Source: Chondrosia reniformis (taxonomy: Eukaryota; Porifera; Demospongiae; Chondrillida; Chondrillidae). Taken from it: a stretch of DNA of 64,000 nt. Within the stretch, counting starts at the first letter, position 1. Every line of letters begins with the position of its first letter. The translations under genes were made by a program, and so were the position numbers. Of this stretch, positions 53,581 through 64,000 are shown piece by piece. The stretch lies in the NCBI GenBank assembly GCA_947172415.1, contig OX359190.1, positions 5,394,001 to 5,458,000 on the forward strand, read 5' to 3'. The notes beneath the pieces were generated by a model. It ran no database searches. It was not told where the DNA came from and was given only the letters and a program-made list of their open reading frames with translations.

Positions 53581-54500
53581 ATGAATAATCTAATATATAT
53601 ACCATTTTCCTACATGCTGGGAGGCTCTTTTTACAGAATAGGCATATGCCTATTCTGTAAAAAGAGCCTATAGGGGAACTAAACCTAAAGAGAGCTTTAG
53701 ATGAAGATACAGGAGTCTTTTCTTCCTTCTTTTCCCTTCTTTCATCTTCTTCTCCACTGGGTAAGACAGCCGTTTCTGGGAATTCCACCCTTCATCAGTG
53801 ATCCTGGGAGTCTTTGTCTTTTTCTTTATCTTGATCTTCTGTGAATCCTTGGCTCTCTATTCTAAATCTAGGGGCCTTATATACTCTATTTTGGCGCCAA
53901 AAGTTAAATAAGGTGTTAACTAAGACACATGATGAAATTTAATTTTATGAAAGGTATGAAGGTCCAATTAACTTTATGAATTAAATATAAATCTATTAGT
54001 AATCTTGCTTATAGGTAAAACAGACTCAGCATAACTGTAGACACAAGTAGGACATATTACATAAGTCTACCCTTAGGTATTCTAGTAGTAAAATTTCTTT
54101 GGAGGTGGGGTAACACAATATGGGGTAACACAAGACAGTCCTTAGATACTTTTTGCTTATACTTGATTCTAACTAGAGGTTGCCGGGATAGGAAGGTTTT
54201 AAAGGTTGATTTTAGCTTAAAGTATTTGTAACCCTGTTTAATAAGCCTACTGCATAACTGCAAACTTTTAGCCTGAAAACTGGAGAAGTCACTACATATT
54301 CTGGAATACCTAATTAGTTGTGAAATAAAGACACCATAGGCTGGGGTATTAGGAATATTACTATCTAAATGGGGGAAATTTACTATATCAAAGTTAAAGT
54401 CCTCTCGCTTATCATATACTTTAGTGATAAATTGATTGTTAGTAATGGTTATATCTAAGTCAAAAAGGGGGATTTCCTAGGGCTGGCATTTTATTGTTAG
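53580..54500 (-). mobile_element. Retroelement fragment (C-terminal coding part plus tail)
   Basis: On the minus strand it runs from AACAAAATACCATTCTAACA (~54,515) through a protein-coding stretch to 54,057 and then an untranslated tail with GGGTGGAATTCCCAGAAAC and GAAGAAGATGAAAGAAGG. The coding part recurs at 63,363-63,793 (+) with the same 5' break point, and the tail at 34,315-34,575. Confidence 0.65.
54057..54476 (-). pseudogene. Reverse-transcriptase-type polyprotein, C-terminal fragment
   Basis: Open on the minus strand from just after a TAG at 54,479 to TAA at 54,057, about 139 codons. It reads LFDLDITITNNQFITKVYDK, REDFNFDIVNFPHLDSN, GVFISQLIRYSRICSDFS and LIKQGYKYFKLKSTFKTF. The [F/L]-D-x-D-I...K-x-Y-D-K-R-x-D-F-x-F-x-I-V-x-[FY]-P pattern and the QLIRY...LxxQGY...L..TF motif are typical of the region after the polymerase domain in a widespread family of invertebrate retroelements. 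The polymerase core itself is missing. Family recalled, not searched. Confidence 0.5.
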
Positions 54501-54515
54501 AATGGTATTTTGTTG

Positions 54516-57500
54516 TTTGAATGTTATAGTTGTATGTACTAATAGTATGTACTATATAGTTGTGCGTAATTGTTGTATTTACTAGTTCTATGTACTAGTT
54601 GTATGTACTAGTTGTATTTTCTTAGTGTATGAACTAGTTGTATGTACTATTTGTGTGTAGTTGTTGTATGTACTAGTTCTATGTACTAGTTCTGTACAAG
54701 AACTGGCTATATTAACTAGTTGTAGGTACTAGTTGTATGTACTGGTTGTATGCACTATATAGTTGTATCTACTAGTTGTATTTACTAATTGTATGTAGTA
54801 GTACAATTTATAATTATTAGATATATCTACCAGTTATATTTACTAATTATAGGTATTAGTTGTGTGTACTAGTTGTATATATGTAGTAGTTGTATGTACT
54901 AACTGTTTGAACTAGTTGTATATATGTACTAGTTTTATGTACTAGTTGTAGGTACTAATTGTATAAAATAGTTGTATATTCTATTTTATTTACTAGTTGT
55001 ATGAACAAGTTGTATGTTCTAGTACTAGTACTAGTTATATTCAGTAGTTCTAATAGTTGGAGGTCTAGTTTGATGTACTAGTTGCATATACTATTTATAT
55101 GTACCAGTTATATGTGAATGTTCTAGTCATAGGTACTAATTGTAAGTTAAAATTGTATGAACTAGTTGTTACTACTAGTTGTATGTGCAAGTTGTATGTA
55201 CTAGTTGTATGTACTAGTCTTATGAACTATTGTTGGTACTTGTTGGTCATACTAGTAGAATGTACTAGTTGTGTGTACTAGTTGTATGTACTACTTATAT
55301 GCACTAGTTGTATGTACTGGTTAAAGGTACTAGTTGTATATCCTAGTTTTCAGTTGTACGTACTAATTATGTGTACTAATTCGTTGTATTAGTTGTAGAA
55401 CTATTTGTGTGTACTAGTTAAAAGTGCTAGTTGTATGTACTAGCACGAGTTATAATAACTAGTAGGTACTAGTTGAATGTACTAATTGCATGTAGTAATT
55501 GAATGCTCTATATAATTGAATGAACTATATGTATGTACTAGTTGTATATACTAGTTTTGTGTACTAGTTGTACGTTCTGGTTGTATGAACTAGTTGTATG
55601 TGCCAGGTGTATGTAGTAGTTGTATGTTCTAATTGTTTGAACTAGTTCTATGTACTAATTGTATGTACTAGTTATGTACTAGTTATATGAACTAGTTTTA
55701 TGTCCTAGTTGAATGTGCTACTTGTATGTACTAGTTGTATGTACTATTTGTATATACTAGTATATGTACTACTTGTAGGTTCTAGTACTAGTTTTACTAG
55801 GTACTAGGTAGGTGCTAGTTGTAAGTTCTAGTAGTACGTAGTAATACTAGATACTAAGTAGGTATAAGTTGTATGTACAAGTTCTTGTTATATTACCTAG
55901 CTGTAAGAACTAGTTATATGTACTAGTTGAGTGTAATAATTGCATGTACTAATTATATATAATAATTGTATGTACCAGTTGTATGTACTAGTTATGTACT
56001 AGCTGTATGTACTAGTTGTATGTACTAGTAGCATTAACTAGTGGTATGTACTAGTACTGGTAATATTTACTAACTGTAGGCACTAGGTTTATGGACAAGT
56101 AGTACCTACTAGCACTGGTAATATATACTAGTTGTAGGTACTAGTTGTATGTAGTAGTACAAATTATATATACTTGTTGAAGGTACTAGTTGCATGGAAT
56201 TGTTGAATGTTTTAGTTGTATGTACTAATTGTATGTACTAGTTGTATGTACTAGTTGTGAGAACTAGTTATGTACTTGTTGTATGTAATAGTTGTATTAA
56301 CTAGTTGGATGTAATATTACTTGTAATATTTACTAGTTGTATATACTAGTTATAAGTACTAGTTGTTTGTACTAGTAGAAGTTATGTTTACTAGTTGTAG
56401 GTATTAGTTGCATGTACTAGTTGTATGTAGTAGTTGTATGTTCTAATTGTATGAACTAGTTGTATGTATCACTTGTATTGACTAGTTATATACTAGGTGT
56501 ATGTACTTGTTGTTTGTGCTAGTTGTATGTAGTAGTTGTATTTACTACTTGCATGTCCTAATTGAATGTACTACTTGTATGTACTAGTTGTATGTACTAT
56601 TAGTATGTTTTAGTTGTATGTACTAGGTGTATGTACTAGTTATGTGTACTAGTTGTTGGTTCTAGTACTAGTAATACTAGATATTAAGTATGTATTAGTT
56701 GAATGTACTAGTACTAGTTATATTAAATATTTGTAGGTACTACTTATATGTACTAGTTGAATGTAAAAGTTGCGTGTACTAACGGAATGTCATAGTTGTA
56801 TGTCCTAGTTGTATGTACTAGTTAATAGAATTATAGTCTAGTTGTATGTACTATTTATGTGTACTAGTTGTAAGTTCTAGTAGTAGTAATACTAGATACT
56901 AAGTAGGTATTAGTTGTATGTACAGGTTTTAGTCATATTGACTAGTTGTAGGTTCTAGTTATATGTACCAGTTGTATGTACTAGTTATGTACTCGATGTA
57001 TGTAATAGTTGTATGTACTAGTAGGATTAACTAGTGGTATGTACTAATACTGGTAATATGTACTAATTGTAGGCACTAGTTGTATGAACTAGTTGTACGT
57101 ACTAGCACTGGTTATATTTACTAGTTGTAGGTACTAGTTGTCTGTACTAGTTGAATATAATAGTTGTATGAACTAGTTGTATGAACTAGTTGTATGTAGT
57201 AGTACAAGTTATAGTTACTCTTTGTAGGTTTTACTTGGATGTCATAGTGTATGTAGTAGTTGTATGTTTAATTGTATGAACTAGTTTTATGCACTAGTTG
57301 TATGTACTAGTTATATACTAATGTATGTACTAGTTGTATGTTCTAGTTGTACGTACTAGCACTGGTTATATTTACTATTTGTAGGTATTAGTTGTATGTA
57401 CTAGTTGTATGTACTAGTTATATACTAGTTGTATGTATTAGTTGTGTGTACTAGTTCTAATATGTACTAGAAATGGTAATATTTACTAGTTGTAGGTACT

Positions 57501-58680
57501 AGTACAAGTTATATTTACGAATTATTAGTTGTATGTAGTAGGTTGTATGTTCTAATTGTTTGAACTAGTTGTATGTACTAATTGTACGTACTAGTTAAGT
57601 ACTAGTTATATGTATACTTTTATGTACTATTTCTGTGTACTAGTTGTATAAACTACTTGTATATACTCCTTGTATGTACTAGTTGTATATACTAGTATAT
57701 GTACTACTTGTAAATTGTACTACTAGTTATACTAGGCACTAGGTAGGTGCTAGTTGTATGTACTAGCACTAGTTATGTTTACAAGTTGTACGTACTAGGT
57801 GCATGTACTTGTTGAATGTTATAGTTGTATGTACTAATTGTATGTTCTAGTTGTATGTACAAGTACCAGCTGTATTAACTAGTTGTAGGTATTAGTTGTA
57901 TGTACTAGTTGTATATACTAATTGTAGTATTAGTTTTATGTTCCAGTTGTATGTAGTAGTTTTATATATTACTAGTCTTATGTACTAGTTGTAATACTAG
58001 TTGAATGTACTAGTTGTATGCACTATATAGTTGTATAGTAGTGGTTTTATGCACTACTTGTAAGAAATAGTTGTATGTATATACTAGTTGTAGGTACTAA
58101 TTGTATGTCTTAGTTGTATGTACTAGTTTTGTGTACTAATACTTGTTATATTTACTAGTTGCATTTACTAGTTTTATGTACTAATACTTGTTATATTTAC
58201 TAATTGTATGTACTAGCTGTATGTACTAGTTGTAGATACTAGTTATATGTACTAGTTGAATGTAATAGTTGCCTGTACTAATTGTATATAATAGTTTTAT
58301 GTAGCAGTTGTATGTACTAGTTATGTGTACTACTTGTATGTACTAGTAGGATTAACTAGAGGTATGTAACAAGTACCAGTACTATTTAGTAACTGTAGGC
58401 ACTAGTTGTATGTACTAGTTGTACGTACCAGCACTGGTTCTTTCACTAGTTGTAGGTACTAGTTTATGTTATAGTTGAATTTAATAGTTGTATGAACTAG
58501 TTGTATGTACTAGGACAATTTATATTAACTAGTTGTAGATACTAGTTTTATGCACTAGTTGTATGTACTAGTACAAGTTATATTTACTAATTATAGGTAT
58601 TAGTTTTATGTAGTAGTTGTATGTTCTAATTGTTTGAACTAGTTCCATGTACTAACTGTATGTATTAGTTATGTACTAGT
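54516..58680 (-). repeat. 13-bp minisatellite array
   Basis: TGTATGTACTAGT-type units over 4 kb, with blocks closely matching 35,000-36,400 (for example around 55,010-55,260 and 55,830-56,100). It ends at the flank block of the right gene copy. Confidence 0.9.
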
Positions 58681-58683
58681 TAT

Positions 58684-59105
58684 AGATGCATCATCTTCAG
58701 TCTATATACTTAGGTGTGAAAAGGTAATTGGTAGGCCATGTGTTCTACCTTGCAATTGGGTGATCTGTATCAACTACTACTCTCTATGCAGTAGTTAAGG
58801 ATTTGAAAGTCTGCAACTATACGTACTATTTAAAATACTGATTATCCTATAGGGGTCACTTGGATCTCTTTAAATTTGTAACTGGAACTGTGTAGCTAGT
58901 ACTTGATTGTAATTTTAATATTGTATAGTCAGTTGGTTCTCATAAATTTGTAACTTGTACTGTGTAGTACTTGATTGTAATTTTAGAATTATATATATAT
59001 ATTTGTCCGTAACTTGCACCCTTTATTAGATGTTACTAAATATATGTATATATCCGTAACATGAAGCCATACATAAATCGCGTTATGAAAACAATAAAAC
59101 TTAAC
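58684..59105. repeat. Shared flank block of the right Ig/FN3 copy
   Basis: Same order as 19,870-20,300: GATGCATCATCTTCAGTC, GGTAATTGGTAGGCCATGTG, TCCTATAGGGGTCACTTGGA, TTGATTGTAATTTTAATATT, then CCGTAACATGAAGCCATACA and ATCGCGTTATGAAAACAATA. Confidence 0.75.
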
Positions 59106-59129
59106 AGTAAAATACAAAAGTATATATAC

Positions 59130-59130
<1 letters not shown>

Positions 59131-59221
<91 letters not shown>

Positions 59222-59231
59222 GTTATTGTTA
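59131..59231. repeat. (ATT)n microsatellite, right copy
   Basis: About 33 near-perfect triplets, the longest of the three orthologous tracts. Long poly-Leu or poly-Asn frames across it are artefacts. Confidence 0.9.
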
Positions 59232-59626
59232 TTAGAGTGCATTGTGTGCAAAGCACACAAGAGACTAATGGCTCCATGTAGCACTGTACAGAGAAATACC
59301 TTGAGTATATATAGTAATGTTCAAATGTTACAGCCTATATATAGTCCAACATGTTAAGTGCACCAGTTATATGCTAGTACTGTAACAGCGCATCTTTATC
59401 GCCTCCCAGTGACAACAGGAAATGCAATTCCTCACATCTCTTCATATATATACTGAATTGAGTCACATGTCCCTCCCAAATACTTGTGAATTATTTAATC
59501 ATTTACACTATCTAATTATTTTAGATTGCTATGATATATTATAAATTGCACTATATATGTAAAATTATGTGACGTTGCTTATATATATCCTATAATGTAA
59601 TATAATTAACTCCATTATACGTAAAT

Positions 59627-59750
59627 ATGTATGTCAATATGCTTGCATGGATAAAAATGTCTATTCTTTTGGCCATTTTCTCTATTATTTATTATTTCAA
59701 TGTAATCCCTAATATGAAGATTCCTTTGATTTGCTATTTCCTCACACCAG
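59627..59750 (+). CDS. Possible signal-peptide segment, right Ig/FN3 copy
   Basis: MYVNMLAWIKMSILLAIFSI and further hydrophobic residues precede the Ig exon in frame. As in the other copies, an acceptor (TTTCCTCACACCAG) sits at the boundary, so this could be a separate exon, or intron. Conserved in all three copies. Confidence 0.35.
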
Positions 59751-60020
59751 CTACAACTATTACAGTTGGATCTGGTTCTTCAGTCAACATAACTGCAACA
59801 CCTACCATTAGTCAATCAGTAGAGTTATGGTGCAGCAGGTCACTAGCTTCCAAGAAGTGGTATATTAAAGGAAATAAAGTAAAAGCCACTCCAGGTGAAG
59901 TGTGGACAGCTCCTGGACGTAGATTAGGTTTTTATACATTTGCTACAAGTCATGCTGGAACATACTCTTGTCTTGTAACTAATAGGAATGAAGTGATCAT
60001 AACTTACACAGCAGTGCTTG
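59751..60020 (+). CDS. Ig-domain exon, right Ig/FN3 copy
   Basis: A 270-nt phase 1-1 exon with donor GTAACT at 60,021. It encodes a single Ig-like domain: TITVGSGSSVNITATP, ELWCSRS (first Cys), KKWYIKG (Trp), TPGEVWTAPGRRLG and AGTYSCLVTN (Y-x-C second Cys). It is nearly identical to the exons at 4,178 and 18,603 on the other strand. Sequence after the donor that stays open (hydrophobic, Cys/Tyr/Ile-rich) is most likely intron. An extracellular receptor or adhesion role is inferred from the domain type and glycosylation sequons. Confidence 0.75.
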
Positions 60021-60272
60021 GTAACTTTGTATATAAAACTATATACTGTAGCTGTCCTATTTTGTATACACCTATAAGTGTATTTATGATTCAGCTCACA
60101 ACCATAGGTCTATATTGTGAATATATTTTAGTAATATGTACATATTACAAAAGCAAAGAGTGAGACTTGGTGTACATTATATATATATTAGCTCCGGTCC
60201 CTGTAGAACTACGGTAACACCTTAATATGATATGTGTATAAATTAATCCTGGTACCACCCTTTACATATTAG

Positions 60273-60587
60273 CTACTCCAACTCCTCCACCATCTAAAAT
60301 TCAAGGTGTCAACATTACAAGAAGTATATATAATGGATCTGTGTCATGGAAAATTTCATGGATTGCAGTACCTGGATCTGGAATAAACTACACTGTGTGG
60401 TATTCTACATGTTGTGGAACTACAACAGAACCACCATCTGGGGCATTAAATGTGTCAGGTATCACTGGTACATCAACTACACTGAGTGGACTTGCAGAAG
60501 GTACAACCTACTATATTTGGGTATCAGCTGTTTCATCAGGTGTATCAGGAACTTACAGCATGAGAATGTCAGAGACTACATATTCAG
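60273..60587 (+). CDS. FN3-domain exon, right Ig/FN3 copy
   Basis: A 315-nt phase 1-1 exon, acceptor TTTACATATTAG and donor GTAATG. The 105 residues include a TPTPPPSKIQG hinge, KISWIAVPGSGINYTVWYST, CCGTTTEPPS, ALNVSGITGTSTTLSGLAEG and TYYIWVSAVSSG. The LSGLAEGTTYYIWVSAV segment is the classical FN3 E-F strand pattern. Unlike the middle copy it has no stop, and unlike the left copy it is complete. The vicinal Cys pair (WYSTCC) is unusual for FN3. Confidence 0.75.
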
Positions 60588-60676
60588 GTAATGTAACTAT
60601 ATATAATACGTACGCAGTTTGACACAAAAGTTAATTCATCATAGTTGTAACGTTTTATACACTATGATAATCAAAA

Positions 60677-60985
60677 CAAGTAGTTCGAGTTTAAAACCTC
60701 GTGGGGCTGCCGCCCCCCGAATTTACTCGAAATACTTGGCCGCATCGTTGGGCTTTGATATACAATTCCTAATCCTAACGATTGAGGACGCTTAAGTGTC
60801 CTGAAAATTATAAATAACGACAGAAAAGCTTCGTTAACTAAAGCTTCCTGAACACCGCTATTTGCAAAAACGATGTATTGACGTATAAATTAAGTGTTAC
60901 AATAGTTTCGTATGAACTCGTATTATATATATATTTATATATATATATATATATCCGTAACATGAAGCCATACATAAATCGCGTT
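60677..60985. mobile_element. ~309-bp insertion in an intron of the right copy
   Basis: The left and middle copies read continuously AATCCAAAAAAG...AAAAGATAGGGTTC, while here CAAGTAGTTCGAGTTTAAAA to CATACATAAATCGCGTT is interposed within the A-run. The inserted piece starts with the CAAGTAGTTCGAG word of 53,324 and ends with the ATGAAGCCATACATAAATCG end seen at many element borders. It contains a GGGGCTGCCGCCCCCC tract and TA repeats. Confidence 0.7.
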
Positions 60986-61384
60986 AAGAAAAAAGATAGG
61001 GTTCTGATATATATCTGATAATGTATCTATATACATGTATTAGTTCCCACCGTATATTCTATACGTACAGTAGGTAAGTAATTTTATGTCTATGTGTTTA
61101 ATAGCTAACCATTTCATCCATTCATCGTGACTGTGAAATGAGCTAGACTCTGACAGTCAGGGTAAATAATTCTCCACTAATTAGTACAAAGGAGACTTTA
61201 TTTTAGTAATTAGTATGTAACCTACTAGTTCTAATCCCAACAATGTAAAGTGATGGTTATGAGTGATAACCAATATTTATTGTATTGCTGATGCCTTAAT
61301 ACTTAATTTTGTGCTATTAGACACTGCAATTATTAGCATTTTGTAAATTGCATTGTGTATAATACTTTATACTTACCCTACAAG

Positions 61385-61510
61385 CAAGGGTGTTGTATGA
61401 TTCATGCATAGCTAATGCTTCACTGTGTAACATCCCTTTCTTGTTTCTCTACTTTTTTTGCCATCCCTACATCTTCACTATTTTTGTAGAAAATTTTTAA
61501 TATTTCTAGT
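61385..61510. repeat. Half foldback of the MITE-like family
   Basis: GTGTTGTATGATTCATGCAT through TGTGTAACATCCCTTTCTTG to CATCCCTACATCTTCAC, matching one arm of 37,900-38,130. Confidence 0.65.
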
Positions 61511-61601
61511 TATATATGTACGGTATACATGTTAATAAAAAGTATACATTTGCTTACTGGATTTGCATTGAGTGTATGTTAACTTCTTATAACAACTACA
61601 G

Positions 61602-61880
61602 AACCACCAGCTCCCTTAGAGGTAAACATTGCTGGAATACTTTGTAATGTGTACATTTCATGGAAGTCCCCAAGTGTCACTCAAGATCTCCCCATCACTG
61701 GATATGTTGTTGAATACATTTATTTAATCACTAACACCTCCATAAAACTAAGTACTACTACTTTGAATCTGCACGTAGCACAGTTGATACCCAAGACAAA
61801 ATATATGTTTAGAGTGATGGCTGTGAATGATTTAGGAGTTGGACCATTTGTGGTTATGAATTATACAATTGAGGAAAGGA
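61602..61880 (+). CDS. FN3-domain exon, right Ig/FN3 copy
   Basis: A 279-nt phase 1-1 exon, acceptor ACAACTACAG and donor GTAAGT at 61,881. It encodes EPPAPLEVNIAGILCN, VYISWKSPSVTQDLPITGY, VVEYIYLITNTS, then HVAQLIPKTKYMFRVMAVND and LGVGPFVVMNYTIEE, a complete FN3 domain. It is nearly identical to 2,517-2,795. The gene is interrupted ~60 bases further on by minisatellite at 61,940, so the two downstream FN3 exons of the left copy are absent here. Confidence 0.8.
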
Positions 61881-61939
61881 GTAAGTAGCACATACTGTAC
61901 ATACGTACGTATATATAATCTAAACAAACATTTGAGGAA

Positions 61940-63362
61940 TGTGTAAATATAACAAGTAATGGTACATACAACTAGCAAATGCAACTAGTAAATATATTAC
62001 AAGTACTAGTACATAAAACTAGTACATACAACTAGGACATACACTTTGTACCTACAACTAGTATATACACACAACTATTTCTTTCAAGTAGTACATAAAA
62101 CTACTACATACAATTAGTAAATACAACTAGTAGATACAACTATATAGTGCATACAGCTAGTACATACAACTGGTATTACAACTGGAACATAAAACTAGTA
62201 CTATGACTAGTATATACAACTAGTACATACAATTAGTACTTACAACTAGTACCTACAACTAGTTAATATAGCTAGTGCTTGTACATACAACTAGTACATA
62301 GAACTAGTACATACAACAATTACACACATTTAGTACATACAACTAGTACATGCAACTAATGCCTACAACTAGTCCATATAAATAGTACATCCATAGTATA
62401 TATAGCTAGAACATACCACTAGTTCATACAACTAGCACATACAACTAGTACCTATTACTATGACATACACATTTACCTAGTGCATATAAATAGTCCATAC
62501 AACTAGTACATTAAACTAGAACTCCTACTATGACGTATAATTATTTCACACAATTAGTATATACATCTAGTACATACAACTAGTCCATACAATTAGTGCT
62601 ACAACTAGTACATACAAGTAGTACATACAACCAGTACAAACAACTAGTAAATATAACTGGTAAATATAACTGGTAAATATATCTGTGAGTGCCGTCAGTA
62701 GAAACCGCAGAAAATGGCCCCTAGAGAACGTTTGTACTCAGGTTAAACGAAATCTCTTTTATTACGAAGGGGATATGGTCTATTAAAATTATCGCACCGT
62801 ATACATTTTTACCGTATTAAAAAATATGACGGCCATTTATCCATAAATAACTGAAGCTATTTTCTGCGATTTCTACTGGCGGCGCTCACATCTAATAAAT
62901 ATAGCTTGTATTAGTACAAACAACTAGTAAATATAACGATTAAATATAACTTGTACTAGAACATATTACTAGTTGATACAACTGGCACATACAACTAGTA
63001 CATACAACTGGTATACAACTAGTACATACAACTAGTATATGCAATTAGTACTTACAACTAGTACCTACTTAGTACCTAATTTTACTAGTACTAGAACTTA
63101 CAACTAGTACCTATAAAAGTACCCAACTAGTACATATAACTAGAACATACACATATAACTGGTTCCTATAAATAGTACATACACCTAGTACTTACAATTA
63201 GTATATACATACAAAGAGTACATACAACTAGTACATACAACTAGTTAATACACTAAGAACATACAACTACTACATACAACTAGTACATAGAACTAGAACA
63301 TACAACAATTACACACAACTATATAGTACATACTATTAGTACATACAACTATAACATTCAAA
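61940..63362 (+). repeat. 13-bp minisatellite array
   Basis: ACTAGTACATACA-type units, interrupted by a MITE at 62,684-62,890. Parts closely match 8,860-9,320 and 7,250-7,700, so the flanking satellite was copied in blocks. Confidence 0.9.
62684..62890. mobile_element. 207-bp MITE with ~35-bp terminal inverted repeats
   Basis: Ends TGTGAGTGCCGTCAGTAGAA and (reverse complement of the other end) TGTGAGCGCCGCCAGTAGAA match with few mismatches and extend through CGCAGAAAATRGC. It sits inside minisatellite, so the edges are sharp. No coding capacity. The target duplication is ambiguous because the flanks are repetitive. Confidence 0.8.
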
Positions 63363-63793
63363 CAAAAAAATGCCATTCTAACAATAAAATACCAGCCCTA
63401 TGGAATCCCCCTTTTTAGACGTAGATATAACCATTACTAACAATCAATTTATCACTAAAGTATATGATAAGCGAGAGGACTTTAACTTTGATATAGTAAA
63501 TTTCCCCCATTTAGATAGTAATATTCATAATACCCCAGCCTATTGTGTCTTTATTTCACAACTAATTAGGTATTCCAGAATATGTAGTGACTTCTCCAGT
63601 TTTCAGGCTAAAAGTTTGCAGTTATGCAGTAGGCTTATTAAACAGGGTTACAAATACTTTAAGCTAAAATCAACCTTTAAATCCTTCCTATCCCGGCAAC
63701 CTCTAGTTAGAATCAAGTATAAGCAAAAGGTATCTAGTATGCTTAAGGACTGTCTTGTGTTACTCCATATTGTGTTACCCCACCTCCAAAGAA
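63363..63793 (+). pseudogene. Reverse-transcriptase-type polyprotein, C-terminal fragment, copy 2
   Basis: The element begins at ATGCCATTCTAACAATAAAA as in the 54.5 kb copy. An ATG at 63,400 opens MESPFLDVDITITNNQFITK, VYDKREDFNFDIVNFPHLDS, VFISQLIRYSRICSDFSSFQ and KQGYKYFKLKSTFKSFLSRQ. Homology with the first copy stops at ~63,793 (CTCCAAAGAA); the open frame then runs by chance into a MITE-like element to 63,870. Three extra codons (after KQKVS) distinguish it from copy 1. Confidence 0.5.
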
Positions 63794-64000
63794 CCATCCC
63801 TACATCTTCTACTATTTTTGTAGAAAATTTTTATTATTCTCTAGTTTCTGTACTTTTTATGGAGCATTAGCAAGGAATTATATAATAGACCATTTTGGTT
63901 TCATAATCTTTGTCTGAATATGACGTCATTAAAATGGCGTATTTATTGAAGCCTTGACTCTAGGGCCACGAAAACCGTCATGCTCAATAATAACATTATC
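63794..64000 (+). mobile_element. MITE-like family element, start
   Basis: CCATCCCTACATCTTCTACT, TTTCTGTACTTTTTATGGAG, TATGACGTCATTAAAATGGC and GAAAACCGTCATGCTCAATA match 16,950-17,160 and, reversed, 37,720-37,930. It runs off the window. Confidence 0.65.

Noticed and set aside
59036-59357. Long poly-Asn and poly-Leu reading frames
   Set aside because: Produced by the (ATT)n microsatellite on both strands; no coding support.
60346-60591. Alternative frame MENFMDCSTWIW... over the FN3 exon (also 18,034-18,267)
   Set aside because: Out-of-frame shadow; the FN3 frame has the domain pattern and matching splice phases.

Overview
The window looks like a repeat-dominated piece of an animal (metazoan) nuclear genome. 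It is AT-rich, has spliced genes with short GT-AG introns, Ig and fibronectin type III (FN3) exons with symmetric phase-1 borders, an animal-type Helitron, retroelement fragments and long satellite arrays. A marine invertebrate such as a sponge or cnidarian would fit, but the sequence alone does not fix the taxon. No bacterial, organellar or rRNA signature was seen.

Layout. 1-190 is a repeat fragment and 190-1345 a 1.1 kb dispersed repeat (R1). 1341-4447 holds a decayed minus-strand Ig/FN3 gene. 5420-10600 is an array of a degenerate 13-bp minisatellite (consensus ACTAGTACATACA). About 10.15-15.33 kb and 19.87-25.4 kb form a very large imperfect inverted repeat. Each arm carries a MITE-like element, a tandem satellite whose units contain a tRNA-like T-arm/B-box, and a retroelement C-terminal fragment. 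The spacer holds a second minus-strand Ig/FN3 copy (18038-18872). The right arm also traps a SUN-domain exon fragment (21931-22038). 26.0-28.2 kb has two tandem R1 copies. 28.5-39.07 kb is minisatellite in the opposite orientation, interrupted by a retroelement tail and a hairpin element. 39.57-40.89 kb is a four-unit 329-bp tandem array.

41.6-43.4 kb is the only ordinary-looking host segment. It appears to be a head-to-head pair of small genes: a minus-strand coiled-coil gene built of micro-exons and a plus-strand two-exon gene, with start codons 118 bp apart. A 31-bp satellite (43.6-44.35 kb) follows.

45.06-52.11 kb is a recently active but now broken Helitron. It has a leader ORF with a 2A ribosome-skipping motif behind a poly-Leu stretch, a region of 23-residue repeats, a zinc-finger/Rep(HUH)/helicase protein and a C-terminal OTU-like cysteine protease domain. 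One stop codon and three frame changes separate the pieces.

53.36-58.68 kb is minisatellite with a retroelement fragment. 58.68-61.9 kb is the best preserved Ig/FN3 copy, on the plus strand. The window ends in minisatellite (61.94-63.37 kb), a second copy of the same retroelement fragment and the start of a MITE-family element. Block boundaries in the repeats are approximate because they were read by eye.
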